This document shows positions 1 through 10,952 of a stretch of 64,000 bases of DNA, one piece after another (position 1 is the first letter of the stretch; the number at the start of each line of letters is the position of its first letter). The translations under genes were made by a program, and so were the position numbers. The DNA comes from Asterella californica (lineage: Eukaryota > Streptophyta > Marchantiopsida > Marchantiales > Aytoniaceae): assembly GCA_036924285.1 (NCBI GenBank), contig JAYKYS010000012.1, forward strand, positions 4,712,001-4,776,000, read 5' to 3'. The notes beneath the pieces were generated by a model that was given only the letters and a program-made list of their open reading frames with translations, did not search any database and was not told the DNA's origin.

Positions 1-1479
1 TCTTAGCCAAAGCTAGCTTCCACAAGCTGTATATAGCCAACTAGATCTCTAACGAACTCCAAATGATGAAAAACCGTAGTGAGAAAAAACCTATCTGAGA
101 ATTTCCTCCTTTTGTCAAACAATCTTCAGATGTCGATAGGATCTCCTCCCTGACTCCGTGACCCAAGAAACCTTCAGATCCAACTCTCGACGGCCGAGAT
201 ATCGTTGGTTTTCGATCGCAAGTGACCGAATCTTCTAAAACTCCTCCCTATGGCTTAAAACCGCACACACCGTTCAAACGGATCGCTTGATCTGATATTT
301 GTCTTCTCTTGCAGGTAGGCTATCATGAACCCAACAAGACTCCAAACAAGCCATTTCGAGTTCTCTTTGCAAAATCATGCAAGAAATTTGGCCGTAGGTT
401 GCAAAAACCTGACGTAAATAGACTCCCTGTGGCTCAACTTGCTCACCTCACCCAAACCAACAATCCAATCCACGTACTGTCTTCTCCTAGGCGTAAGTGA
501 AGACTCCCTGATCGCTTAGGCACCAAGAACAAAGAGCTTGGCTCACCGATCGCAAAGGACAATCCAATTTCAAGTCGCAAGCGATGACAAATCTGACGCA
601 AGCGCTTCCCTGCGAGCCAATTTCACTCTGAACTCCTAAACCGCTCGATGAAACTTCATGTTGTTCTCAATTTCTTGAAGAACTCGATGTTCTCATCCCA
701 ATGGATCCAAGGACAGCAAGTTTGGACTCCGAAACAGTCCGAACGGTCCAACTCTCCTTCACATGTTACTAAAGTTCTCAAATCCTCTTCTTGCGTCTCA
801 ATTTCTCCCAGAACACATCCCTTGATCCGTCTCTTCAAGAACCGTCTTAACCCACACGTAGCCTGCACAGATCTGAACCTAACGACACCTTGCGTGCGTG
901 TATTGGACTTCTCAAATTCTCAAACCGTCCTCAAGTCGCAGAAACAAGCTTATCTCTTCAGTTGCCCCCTTACGTCAGTCTCTGTACTACAGGTTTTCTT
1001 CAATAATGAGGAAGTAGGCCTCTTGCGTCCTTAGTATAGCGCTTGGAGCCGCAAATATCCAGTCAGCAGAGTAAACTAAGGCCTAGCTTGATTTTCTCTT
1101 CTTTCGAGTCGCGTAACTTCTCCACTAGGCGTCCAAATGAAGTAGCAAGATGCACATGGAAAGCTGACAAAGAGCTCTATCCACTGATGCGATGAAAGTG
1201 GAGATCCGAAATTGTGCCAAAAGTTTATAAGCTAAGGCTTAGCTTGTTTTACTCATCTTTCGAGTCTTGTAACTTCTCCAGTATGCGTCCAAATGAAGTA
1301 GACGAAGTGCTTATGGAGTGCTGACAAAGAGCTCTATCCACTGATGCGATGAAAATGAAGATTCGAAATTGTGCCAAAAGTCCATAAGCTAAGGCCTAGC
1401 TTGTTTTTCTCATGAGTGTCTTAGGAGCGACAAGCATCGAAGTTTGAATTTCATGTAGGAGCCGGTCCACAACACGACA
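1..1479 (-). repeat. 3' LTR of element A (partial)
   Basis: On the minus strand the LTR starts TGTCGTGTTGTGG at 1,479, just after a polypurine tract. This start resembles that of solo LTR D (TGTCGTGTCGTGG at 9,904). Bases 1-345 match 6,664-7,003, the surviving part of the 5' LTR. The U3 holds about 157-bp tandem repeats (anchors 1,075, 1,231 and 1,388). ORFs in this stretch (for example 648-1,034) show no protein similarity I recognise and are treated as chance. Confidence 0.85.
1070..1405. repeat. 157-bp tandem repeats in LTR U3 of element A
   Basis: A block containing 'gctaaggcctagcttg' and 'cgtccaaatgaagtag' recurs with 156-157-bp spacing. Each unit also has a 'gagctctatccactgatgcg' segment. 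The same unit occurs three times in LTR D (10,000-10,457). Tandem U3 repeats are typical of LTR enhancer regions; that role is inferred. Confidence 0.85.
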
Positions 1480-1500
1480 TCCACCCTCTCTAAACTTGTG
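1480..1500 (-). other. Polypurine tract of element A
   Basis: The minus strand is purine-rich (ending ...GAGAGGGTGGA) and directly abuts the TGTCGTG LTR start. The same GGGTGGA|TGTCGTG junction occurs in element B at 34,240/34,241. This is the expected plus-strand DNA priming site. Confidence 0.8.
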
Positions 1501-1556
1501 CATCCTCCGGTATGCACCAGAGATACCAACCAAAGAGTGGATCGACACGCACCTCG

Positions 1557-2687
1557 TCATATCGGCTTCTTCCCATCGTAGTCAACCTCATCTTCAAGGT
1601 CTTCTGCATAATCCTCATCCTCAAACTGAAACTCCGTCAAGATATCTGCTAGATCGACCTCCTCATCTCTCTTTTTGAAAATCTTGACACGTTTACCTGC
1701 CACTGGTACCTTCAAGCTCGTTCCGTCCAACTCTTGCAAGACGTAAGTTGCGTTGTCCTGAACCTTCTTCACCACATACGGACCAAATCATCGCCTGGAA
1801 AACTTCCGGAGTGCACTATGTTGGTTGTCTAGACTGTTGTCATAGACTAACACTCAATCACGTTCCTTGAGTTCCTTAGGTCTCAAACGATGTCGTTGAT
1901 CAAATCTGACCTTGTTCTTCAACCGTACTTCTCGCAATCTATCCAAAGCAGCTTAGATATCCTCAGGTCTTCTCTCTAACTGCCTAATTCGAATAGCAAG
2001 AAGCTCTTCCCTAGTCAAATTGTCTTCCCAAGGTAACACATCCATGTCAAAATGTGTTCTTCAATCGGCATGATAGATTTCTGACCTGTGATGAGTTCCA
2101 CTGGCATGTAACCTGTCATCAAGTTGTGCGTCGTTTGATAGGTCCATAACGCAAATGATAAGAGTCGAGACCACTCGTGCACCTTTCCGTTGCAAGCTTT
2201 ATCCAAAGCTTTCACAATGGACGGATGACCATGTTCACTCTTGGCATTCCTTTCGAGGTTGTAAGCAGTTGTCAGTGACAACTTCACCCCACACCTTGCA
2301 AAGAATTCACGAGCCTCATGTGCATCTAACTCTCCTCGATCTGCAGTGATCTTTCCCACACATCCATATTGACAAACAACCTCTTCCAAGAGAAATCTAC
2401 ATACCTCTTCAGTTGTCTTTGTCCGAAACGCCTTACCCCCAACTTGATTTGAAAGATCTTCTCTAGCAAGTACCAAGTATCTCATCTGCCACAATCCAAT
2501 TGGCATAGTCACCAAGTCTACAACCCACTTGAAGTGGATTGCCAACGGATAAGTCAGATGTAATCCATCTCAATATCGGATGTTCTAGTACATCTGACAT
2601 GTCAAACAAGACTCCACAAAAGATACGACATCCCCGTACATATTTTTCCACCAATACCGCTCTTTCATCTTCATAAAAGTGGTCCAA
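1557..2687 (-). pseudogene. pol: Integrase region of element A pol, broken
   Basis: Three minus-strand segments (2,463-2,687; 2,015-2,545; 1,557-1,775) together match the Gypsy integrase of element B. Visible parts are a zinc-binding remnant, a core with 'TADRGEL' (second catalytic Asp) and 'KSEHGHPSIV' (where related copies have KSERGH, with the catalytic Glu), the 'GYMPVELITGQ' block, and a C-terminal 'NATYVLQELDG...VAGKRVKIFK' tail shared with B (NATYSLRELDG...VAGKRVKLFK). The segments are in different frames with gaps, so no intact protein results. In a live element this enzyme inserts the cDNA into chromosomes. It lies directly upstream of the polypurine tract, as expected for the 3' end of pol. 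Confidence 0.85.
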
Positions 2688-3036
2688 ATCCCTCGATGTC
2701 TAGCCCAAAGACTCTCATGAAATGCCTTGAGCAACTTCTGCGGATCTTCCTTGTTGCAAATCACTCGTAGTGATATCCACCTTTCTGCTTCAGTCGCTTC
2801 TAAAGAAACCTATCTTGCAACATGAAGTTGTAGGTCTTCCTTCAAACTCTCCAAAACCTCTCATCCGTCCAACATGTCTGCTTAGCCATCATACTAAGAT
2901 ATCTCTCGATGTCAAGCAAATCATCATCATACAATCCCTCAACAAATAACTCATCTTCTCTTCTTGTCTGTGCAATCGAATAGAACTCTGCACCCAAGTC
3001 GTCAATGTCTTCAACCATCTCATCCTTCCCATCATA

Positions 3037-3696
3037 TCAAGCTCGAGATGACATATCTGTCATCGGATTATCCTCCCCTGCGATATGTCTAAACTCCAGG
3101 TTCAACATATATGCGATCCATCGTAACATCGAAATATCATGAGTTGAACAACTCATGATCATCCCTAACAATAGTAAGCAATCTGTTTCAACCACCACTA
3201 CTGCTTCAATCAAATACTCTTTCTGAGTTTTCATGACTGAAACAATACCTCATACTTCTCTATTTACTTGCGAGTAAGCACGTTGTCGAGCACTTAACAC
3301 CTTCGCTCCGAACCTAACCGCAAATCTGTCTCCATCCTCATCATCCTCATCATCTTGTCCTACTGTCCACCCGATTGCAACCGGACTTGTATCTACAGTA
3401 AGAACCACCGGCCTGGCACCCTTGTAATCAATCCTTCTCAAAACTGGAGGAGATGGTAATAAAGACTTCAGCTTCCGCACCGCATCAGTATGCTCTTCCT
3501 CCCATCTGAACTTATGACCCTTACGCAACAACTCATACAATGGATCCGCCACATGTGCATAATGAAGAATCCAAATGTGATAGAATACACAAGCACCCAA
3601 AAATCTTCTTACTTTTGTCAACGAGTTGCAAATCTCCTTCATCCTCCCAATTGCATCCACTTTATTCGGGTCTGCTTCGGACCAAATGATCCACAC
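3037..3696 (-). pseudogene. pol: RNase H region of element A pol, broken
   Basis: ORFs 3,250-3,696 and 3,037-3,234 on the minus strand match the element B RT-connection and RNase H. 'VRRFLGACVFYH' and 'ADPLYELLRKG' mark the RT C-terminus. 'VLTVDTSPVAIGWTVGQ' carries the first RNase H Asp, 'VETDCLLLLG' the ETD motif, and 'EDNPMTDMSSRA' the last catalytic Asp region (usual form NPVADMLSR). A frameshift separates the two ORFs. In a live element RNase H removes RNA from the RNA:DNA hybrid. This copy is decayed. Confidence 0.85.
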
Positions 3697-3779
3697 AAAT
3701 CACCAACAATCAAGACTTCTCTGACCCTAAATGTAGACTTCACACTTGACTGTGAGATGAACTTCCTCAAGTCGAGATA

Positions 3780-4215
3780 GGATCTTCTCACAGTCTGCTA
3801 TGTGATTGATGACATATCGTCAACACCCCCTCTGATCTAATGCTTCATCCTTCTCATCCTCTACACATCCTTTGATGGGGATGTCATCCTAGAACGACAT
3901 TTTCTTTTCAAGGATGAAGTCTCTTAGAACTCGATTCATCTCATTCATCATGTGTGCTACCAAGTTGGTAGCTTCCTGTGGTAAGATACACATCCTAACC
4001 AACCCCAAAGGTGTCCTCATTGTCGTGAAGTTTTTGCTCTCCTCCGCTAGTTGATCATACCCTGAGTAAAGATCTTCCATTGAGTAAATTGCTCTCCTTG
4101 CAAACGCTTCAGCAAACTCATCCACAATCGGTCCCACCCCAGCATATCTGATTGTTATTGCGTTCATCGGTTGCATGTCTTGGATGAACCGTAGCGACTC
4201 ATTCTTCATGGACAC
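3780..4215 (-). pseudogene. pol: Reverse transcriptase fragment of element A, catalytic motif hit by a stop
   Basis: The ORF at 3,889-4,215 holds RT motifs also seen in element B: 'LRFIQDMQP', 'YSMEDLYSGYDQ' (first catalytic Asp block), 'TTMRTPLGL' and 'LPQEATN' (PQGATN in B). Just downstream the catalytic box that reads FLDDIP in B reads F-stop-DDIP here (TAG in place of the Leu codon), which inactivates the copy. The RT thumb and connection region is degraded before the RNase H segment. Confidence 0.85.
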
Positions 4216-4414
4216 TGTAAACCATCTACTACTGTAAAACTTCCCTCAAAGTAAACTCCACCTTCGATCTTCCCAAGACTCCCTTCAAGTCTGTTGAAGC
4301 CTCGATGTCCGACTGTAGTTTGTATGCAACCGGCTTACTCTTCTCCTTCTGAAACTCCTTTCGCTCTCTCTTTCGATAGAGAAAGAACATCATCCATCGG
4401 TAGATCTTGAGCTC

Positions 4415-5855
4415 CTACATCCCGAAGCTCTTGACGAGCCTTCTCCTTTCAAGTATGTCTCTTGGAAGAAGTCCCTTCTCTTGCATCATCTGAATCTCGC
4501 CTTCTCTTTTCTTCCAACAACCTTCATGTTGATTCTTGGTGATGTAAGCATGTATCGATAGAGCTGCTATCGGATCCTCCCATCCAGTATCCTTCCGGAT
4601 CGTAGCAGCTGTCCTCAGCAATGTCTCACGTGTCATCTTCTGTTTTTGTTTCATGAAGATGACAGATGACCACAATCCACTTGGCTCAATCTGCTCGTTG
4701 AAACCTCTCTCAGCTTGATCCTCAACCCTTGTGTCATAGGTTTTAGCCTCCACGATTGCAACTGCTTGCGTTGATAAGTGACCCTCAACCAACTTCTTCA
4801 TCCCTCCTCTACCAAAGTTGGTCCGAAGAAGTGCACCGGTATCTCTCAGAGCTACCTTCCCATCTAGAAAATCACCCCTTGTTGTAAAATATCAGTTAAC
4901 TCTTTGCAATATCTGCGTGGATGATCAGTACCATCGCACCAGATACATCATTGGATCCAACCTTGCTTTTCAACCAATTTTCCTCTGCTTGTAGACCCCT
5001 TCTCTTCCAATCTTGTGAGCTTGATCTGCAGATCTTGCGTTCCACGCAAGATCTCCTCAAGGTTTGAATCATCCTTCTTCAGAGATACTACAAGTGCTTG
5101 GACAACCGAAACAACTAGAGCAACTGGTATCATCTGTCTAGCAACAAGAACCACCGGTTGAACCACAAGAGTAGGTGCTACAGCAGTCAGTGTTGGTATC
5201 GATCTCCTAACAGAAACCTTCTCTCGTCTTCGCTCCCTCTTGGTAAGCAAACCAACAACTTCTTCAACCTTCTTCCAACTACTGGTCAAGCCATCGTCTT
5301 TCTCCCGATCCTCCAGAAGTACCTCTAGCTTCTCTTGCAGCTTCTCATCTGCAGCCCGAAGAATAACTCAGTCTTGCTGGACTGCAGCGTCAACTTCTCC
5401 ATCCTAGTTAGCCGTGAAAACTGCTTCTCAAACTCCTTGAGCAACTTTGTAGCTTGTAAAATTTCCCTCGGTTGCTCAACCCACTCCAAGAATGACTTCT
5501 TGGTGACCCGATCAGAGTCTTCCAAGAAGTACTCATTCGTCAAAGCACGAGCAAACGTCTCCCAATCCTTGTTAAAATGCTTTGTTAGCATTTTAACATG
5601 ATCTCTAATCTCTGGAGCTGCTGCTAACTCAAACGTCTCAATCATCTCATCTTCTGATATCCGATTCAACTGCATCTCCTTCACATAATGTCTCAGATAT
5701 CTTGAGACATCTCTCTCATCAAATTGGTCAATCTTGTTGACCACCGTTTGCAACACCTTGGTTGCCAAAGCTTCCTCCCGCTCATCGGGGTGTTGCTGCC
5801 GCAAGAACATCGTGAAAGCTTGAAACATCGATGGAAAAAAACTGACAAAAAACAC
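4415..5855 (-). pseudogene. gag: Gag of element A, broken
   Basis: Minus-strand segments 5,325-5,855 (capsid-like: 'LATKVLQTVVNKIDQFD...VSRYLRHYVKEM', 'EYFLEDSDRVTKKSFLEWVEQ'), 4,948-5,289 and 4,415-4,801 align in order with gag of elements B and C. A CCHC knuckle (CIWCDGTDHPRRYC) is encoded around 4,915-4,955 between the last two ORFs, outside any long ORF. At least two frame changes break the gene. Gag would form the virus-like particle and bind RNA. Confidence 0.8.
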
Positions 5856-6273
5856 AAAATAAAAAAGATCTCGTGCATAAATTGTTCACCGCGGGACTTG
5901 TTTTTCAAGTAGAATAAAATTGCATGTTCTATATTTTGAACAGAGCTTTTTCGGGAGAGTCCTCCAAGACTCGAGTGGAAGCCCCTTATCACGCTTTGTC
6001 TGTTAGCACTAGGTCGTATTCTTGCTAGAAGGTGCAAAATTAATTGGAGCAGGCTTTAGGTTTCGGGCGGGTCCTTTGCGAAGGGTTCTCCATTAACAAT
6101 AGCACCGAGAACTTCTCCCTATGGTTGAGTGTCTCCGTTCCGCGCCAAATCCAACTGCACCTTTGGCAATCCATCCGAACCACTAGCTCCATTCCCATCA
6201 TCGTTCTCGTCCTCGCTAATGATTGTCAATCTCTTCTTCAAGGTTCAAACACAGAAGAAATCTCCACCCTAGA

Positions 6274-6293
6274 CCTTCACGTCGAGTTCACCA
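6274..6293 (-). other. Candidate primer-binding site of element A
   Basis: The minus strand reads TGGTGAACTCGACGTGAAGG starting 3 nt inside the inferred 5' LTR end (6,297). Primer-binding sites start with TGG because they pair with the CCA end of a tRNA. The primer tRNA was not identified. Confidence 0.55.
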
Positions 6294-6296
6294 CCG

Positions 6297-7003
6297 TATC
6301 GTGTAAGATATTGCGTGAAGGATGTCCAGGAAAACGTGAAGTTCCTGGCTGTGGAGATCCTGTGTGCTGAACAGAGACAATACAGAGAAAAACAACCACG
6401 AAAACGAATGCTACAATTTATACGAACTCTAAATGTATGTACACTGCCGGTTCTTTCTTCCTAAGAACACAAAACTGAGAAACAGACCAGAGCGGTCTGT
6501 AATTTACTTCAAAGCCCCTAAAACGAACCCCTGAATCTTAACCTTGATCCAAAACCACCAAAGCATAACTCAAAGCAAGAAAAACTTCTCTTTGCTAACA
6601 AACAGAGCTGTACCAGTATCACACGATTGAAACCCACGTCCAAACCACATCCATGTACAAGCTCTTAGCCAAAGCTAGCTACCACAAGCTGTATATAGCC
6701 AACTAGATCTCTAACGAATTCTAAAAGATGAAAAACCGTAGCGAAAGAACCGAAAAAGATCTATTTGAGAACTTCTTCCTTTCGTCAAACAGTCTTCTGA
6801 TATCGATAGGGTCTCCTTCTTAACTCCGTTGGTCCAAGAAACCTTCAGATCCAACTCTCAACGGCTGGGATATCATTGGTTTTTGGTCGCAAGTGATCCG
6901 AATCTTCCAAAACTCCTCCCTACGGCTTAAAATCGCACACACCGCTCAAACGAATCGCTTGATCTGATATCTGTCTTCTCTAGCAGGTAGATCTAGTTAT
7001 CAT
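6297..7003 (-). repeat. 5' LTR of element A, truncated at its U3 side
   Basis: This matches the right half of LTR D (19,129-20,431, opposite strand); 6,664-7,003 also matches 1-345. The LTR body is lost at 7,003, where unrelated sequence begins, so this LTR has no U3 promoter. The ORF at 6,044-6,370 overlaps the leader and LTR edge and is not taken as a gene. Confidence 0.75.
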
Positions 7004-8239
7004 GAACGTGGTTTTTCTGAGAGACTCGTGAGGAGTTTTGAAGAGCTGTCAGTTGAGTTGGAGAGCTGACAACGTGCTGATCGTTTTGATATCAATTTCA
7101 TCAGATTCTTGATCAACTTGGATTGTGAACCGGCCGAGTGAAGTTGAGAAGTGTAGATGTGATAAGACGAGAACAGCGAACTGTGATAGTCATGGATAGT
7201 TTGCTATTGCTTGAGTTCTGAGTCGAATTTCTGAGTGAAACTTTCCATGATTGAAGTTTGTCTTATCAGTAAGATACTTGGGAAGTTTCACCTCAAATGG
7301 TCGAGTACTTTATTCAGAATCTTGGATCAAATGCACCTGGGTCTGTAAAGCTCTTAAGTTAGCACAGATTACGATTTGATTCATATCTGAGAATTGGTTT
7401 GAGATTACGACCTGAAAATTATTCAAGGTAGGAGTGAAGGGTCCAATCAAGCTTCCTGTGAAGTTTGATCATCATTGGTCGACTGGTTTGGGAGGACTGA
7501 GGTCTCAAGTTCAAAGATATTTTTGTTATTAGCGGTTTCGGATTTTCAATCACATCTATTGTCACTTTTGGTCATTTTCGAGCAATTTGGAGAGGAGTTT
7601 GTTGCTGAAACTACCATACCTGCATACAAATCGACATTGTGAAGGTATGAGGCTGATTTCAGCTCTTGGTGGTGAAGGAGAATGGAGTCGCGATGAGTCA
7701 TAAGCCGTTGTTTGAGTTTTCGAAGCTGTTAGGTACTACCGCCGTTGGTGCTATGTTGAGATCTGAGTAGTGCCTTGAAGCATGCATGCTTCACCTTGCT
7801 GAGGTGCTTGGAGACCAGGGTGTACAGCAAGTTGTGTTAAGGACTCTATCAAGTTGATTGAGCGATCTTATAGTATCTTTCGGTTGTATCAAATAGAGTT
7901 GTGACGGTCAAACTGATGGGTAGCTAGCGTCACTGAGATGTTATCAAATCATACTTCTAGTGATTTGGAGTTACTTGCGTGTAGATAGTACAAAGCTGAG
8001 TATTTCAGATAGAGTACAAAAAGATCTGTATGTAACACAAATTTGTACAATTTGTATGTGACATTAGATCGTAATAATCTTTAACTTTGAGTCGAGAGAT
8101 AAAGTCACTTGTCCGAGAAGAGTAGATAGAGAGCATTAGGGTTGAAAGATCAAGGTTTAGAGCCAACCTGTTCAAGCCACCTACCTCTACACAACCATAT
8201 ACCCTGTGTATTCTTAGACAGATACTACTGCTGTTCAAC
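7004..8239. other. Unassigned sequence between element A and integrase debris
   Basis: No coding frame, RNA gene or repeat match is visible. It abuts the truncation point of the element A LTR and precedes plus-strand pol debris, so it may be decayed LTR or internal sequence of another retroelement. The ORF at 8,005-8,238 (minus) is low-complexity chance coding. Confidence 0.4.
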
Positions 8240-9060
8240 GAGGAGTTTTACACGGAGAAGTTCCATGACATTGGATTCTATCTGAATTCATTATGCAGAC
8301 GAGAAGGTTGGAGTGATGTAGAGTTCAAGGAGATCAAACGAAAGACGTACGATTACTTTCTACGTGAAGGTTATTTGTGAAAATGCTCGAAGAGAAGAGA
8401 TGGGATGCTTGCTAGAGTGGTGGATGATCAACCGACGAAGCTGAATCTGCTTAAGAAGTTTCATGACACCTTATGGACTGGACACCGTGGAGTTTGGACT
8501 ACGTACACGAAGATGAAAGAGCGATACTGGTGGAAGAGTTTGTATCAAGACGTAATGGATTTTGTTGGGTCGTGTCTGCATTGCCAATTCTATTCTAAAG
8601 TCCGTTACAGAGATAGACTTGTACCTACCTATCCATCTAGTATTCATTTTTCGTGGGTTCTTGATCTTGTGATGATGCCACCGGGGCTATGAGGGATGCG
8701 TTACTTGGTGTTGGCTCGAGAAGATCTCTCCAACTATGTGGAGGGACGAGCACTATGAACGAAGACTATAAAGAATATATGTAGGATTGTGCTTGAAGAT
8801 ATCATTTGTCGTTATGGATTTGTTGGGAGATTACGGGCAGATTGAGAGGTGTAGAAGCAAAGGAGTTCTTTGCTCGTTATGGAATAAAGCTTCGGCTTAC
8901 TACTGTCACGAATCTAGAGGACATTGGTAAGAGTGAATGAGGACACTTTTCTATTGTTCGCGATTGATAGAGTGTCGTCATCACGAAGACCCACGGAGGT
9001 TCTGACGGAGATTCAGCTGTAGTTAGCAGTGGGTTCACACGAGTGGTGTGAGATATCAAT
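8240..9060 (+). pseudogene. pol: Gypsy RNase H-integrase junction fragment (plus strand)
   Basis: A plus-strand frame starting about 8,240 reads 'EEFYTEKFHDIGFYLNSLCR', matching the end of element B's RNase H ORF. The best open part, 8,405-8,692, carries the integrase zinc-binding domain (histidines in 'KKFHDTLWTGHRGVW', cysteines in 'SCLHCQF') and the 'WVLDLVMMPPG' start of the core (first Asp). Downstream 'LVLAREDLSNYVEGRAL' and the second Asp region follow with several stops. Near 8,950 the sequence jumps to an acidic tail, which indicates an internal deletion. It is opposite in orientation to elements A and C, so it belongs to another copy. Confidence 0.8.
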
Positions 9061-9903
9061 CAGTAGCACCGGTCTCATCGACGGAAGATTCTGATTCAGA
9101 CGAGGACGTGGTTGGAGGTACACATAGTGTCGTCACACCGTTGTTGTAGGACATGGACGCGGTCTATCAGATCATGAAAAGATCTCCATGATACTCGAGT
9201 ACGATGGATATCATTGAGGTGGATGACTTCATCCAAGAGTTTGACAGTTGGTGGGATCTCCAGCAAATGCGAAACCCACAGCTGTTCACATCTTTCATGA
9301 CGTGAAAAGATTTGTTTCAACACTTGGAGCGATCGTTTATGGACGATTACCATGAGTTTAGGGGGGACTACAGCGTGGAGATTGAGTTGTGGAGAGAATA
9401 TTGGTCTCCCAACTATGTTTTTATCACTATTGGTGCAATTTCGAGAGACTTAGCACTTGTGAGTTTGAGTGTCAGTAGCAATGATACATCCATGGTGACA
9501 AAATATCTACTACTAGCAGTGCGTTCACTAGTAGTGGAGCATGCTGTAGTATGAACGAGATACCGCTAGGGTTTAATCTTGTGGTTCATTTCTTCCAGTG
9601 TTTGAGGAAGAACTATCAAGGTTTGCGGATCGACAAGTTGAAGAATCTGTAGGAGTTCCAAGGGAAAACTAGAGAGAGTCTATGTGAGACGTTGATCATC
9701 GTCACTGAAGAGGTGATGGAAGCACAAGCAGTCCAGTTCTTGTATGAGATATAAGACCGAGAGCTGCATTGGAGAGTTAGAGATGAGACTCTCTTTAGAG
9801 ACATCGCTTCAACGTTGACGGTTGTCTTTGGGTTGGCTGAACGGATTGAGCTCAACATGGGGTGACCACTTCTTCTCGAGGATCACAGACTACGCAATAG
9901 CGT
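9061..9903 (+). pseudogene. gag: Left half of an old Gypsy gag (element G)
   Basis: Plus-strand frames with stops read 'LRIDKLKNL', 'EFQGKTRESLCETL', 'EAQAVQFLYEI' and 'DIASTLTVVFGLAERIELN', the helical pattern of a retrotransposon Gag. The gag stops at 9,903 at the start of solo LTR D. Its glycine-rich region and zinc knuckle resume at 20,432. The part before about 9,550 (ORF 9,312-9,554) is plausible gag N-terminus but not recognised. Confidence 0.6.
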
Positions 9904-9989
9904 TGTCGTGTCGTGGACCGGCTCTTACTTGAAAATCTATTTTTGATACTTATCATTATCGTTCCAAAGATGCTCATGGGGCTAAAAAT

Positions 9990-10457
9990 GAGACTTTTTG
10001 CATAACTTCGGTTCTTCATTTTCATCGCATCGATGGGTAGAGCTCATTGTTAGCTTTCTATGGGCATTTCGTCTACTTCATTTAGACGTCTATTGGAGAA
10101 GTTAGGAGACTCGAAAGATGAGAAAAACAAGCTAGGCCTCAGCTTATGGACTTTTTGCACAACTTCATATCTTCACTTTCATCGCATCAATGGCTAGAGC
10201 TCGTTGTCAACTTTCCATGGACACTTCGTCTACTTCATTTAGACGTCTAGTGGAGAAGTTATGAGACTCAAAAGATGGGAAAAACAAGCTAGGCCTCAGC
10301 TTATGAACTTTTTGCACAACTCCGGATCTTCACTTTCATTGCATCAATGGATAGAGCTCTTTTTCAACTTCTCATTGGCACTTCGTCTACTTCATTTGGA
10401 CGCTTAGTCGAGAAGTTACAAGACTCAAAAGAAGAGAAAATCAAGCTAGGCCCTAGT
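9990..10457. repeat. Three 157-bp tandem repeats in LTR D U3
   Basis: The anchor 'gctagg' with a nearby 'gtctacttcatttagacg' recurs at 10,131, 10,288 and 10,445, exactly 157 bp apart. The unit is the one seen in the element A LTR. The array sits in the first 550 bp of the LTR, the U3 enhancer position. Confidence 0.9.
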
Positions 10458-10613
10458 TTACTATTGCTGACTCGGTATTTGCAGCTCCTAGAGCTATACT
10501 AAGGATGCAAGGGGTCTGCTAGCTCAGAATCTAGGAGAACTTGTACGTACTGCGATTGATGTAAGGGGGCAACTTAAAGGGTTAACTTACACCTGCGATC
10601 TGTTAGTGGACGG

Positions 10614-10771
10614 TGTCGTAGCGAGAGCCTTTCCTTTGAGTAAGGGCGTACCTTCTGGCTGTGGCTAGCGATCGATGCACAGCAGAGCAACTAGTATCCC
10701 GTAGATTTCTGTCTTACTTCTTCGATATCTGAGCACTTTCTTCTCTCAATAAAGGTTCAAGATAACCACAC
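10614..10771 (-). repeat. 3' LTR remnant of element C (last 158 bp)
   Basis: It matches 17,092-17,249, the end of the 5' LTR, over exactly 158 bp with a few substitutions, from TGTCGTAG to the shared 'gataaccacac'. The remainder of the 3' LTR is absent, so a deletion joined the region downstream of protease to the LTR tail. Confidence 0.85.
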
Positions 10772-10871
10772 CTGCTTCTTCACACATCGTCTTTGTACAC
10801 TATCCATCTCTTCTACCACTCGAAATCTATTTACACATGTTTCAAAAAACTGAACAAATCCACATTTAAAC

Positions 10872-10916
10872 ATCTCTTCTTCATCTTCTGGCGCTAGCGG
10901 AAGATGAAGAAGAGAT
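10872..10916. repeat. Perfect 17-bp inverted repeat (hairpin) near the element C deletion junction
   Basis: The left arm 10,872-10,888 (atctcttcttcatcttc) and right arm 10,900-10,916 are exact reverse complements around an 11-nt loop with 'gcgctagc'. It lies between protease and the LTR remnant, close to where pol was lost. 10,772-10,952 otherwise holds nothing recognisable. Confidence 0.85.
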
Positions 10917-10952
10917 CAACACTCCCATACTCTCGCTCTAGAGGAGTGCTAA

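Larger units (their letters stand above)
1..7003 (-). mobile_element. Degenerate Ty3/Gypsy element A (minus strand, left end outside the window)
   Basis: On the minus strand the order is 5' LTR piece (6,297-7,003), primer-binding site, gag, RT, RNase H, integrase, polypurine tract and 3' LTR (from 1,479 leftward). Integrase after RNase H is the Gypsy order. All frames carry stops or shifts, so the copy is dead. The 5' LTR is cut at about 7,003: bases 6,664-7,003 match 1-345, then similarity ends, so roughly 1.1 kb of U3 is missing. Proteins are related to those of elements B and C, with the same integrase tail and zinc-knuckle context, but they are more decayed. The left end and TSD lie outside the window. 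Confidence 0.9.

Noticed and set aside
648..1034. 128-aa ORF in plus strand
   Set aside because: It lies inside the 3' LTR of element A and has an overlapping minus-strand ORF. No homologous frame is kept in LTR D.
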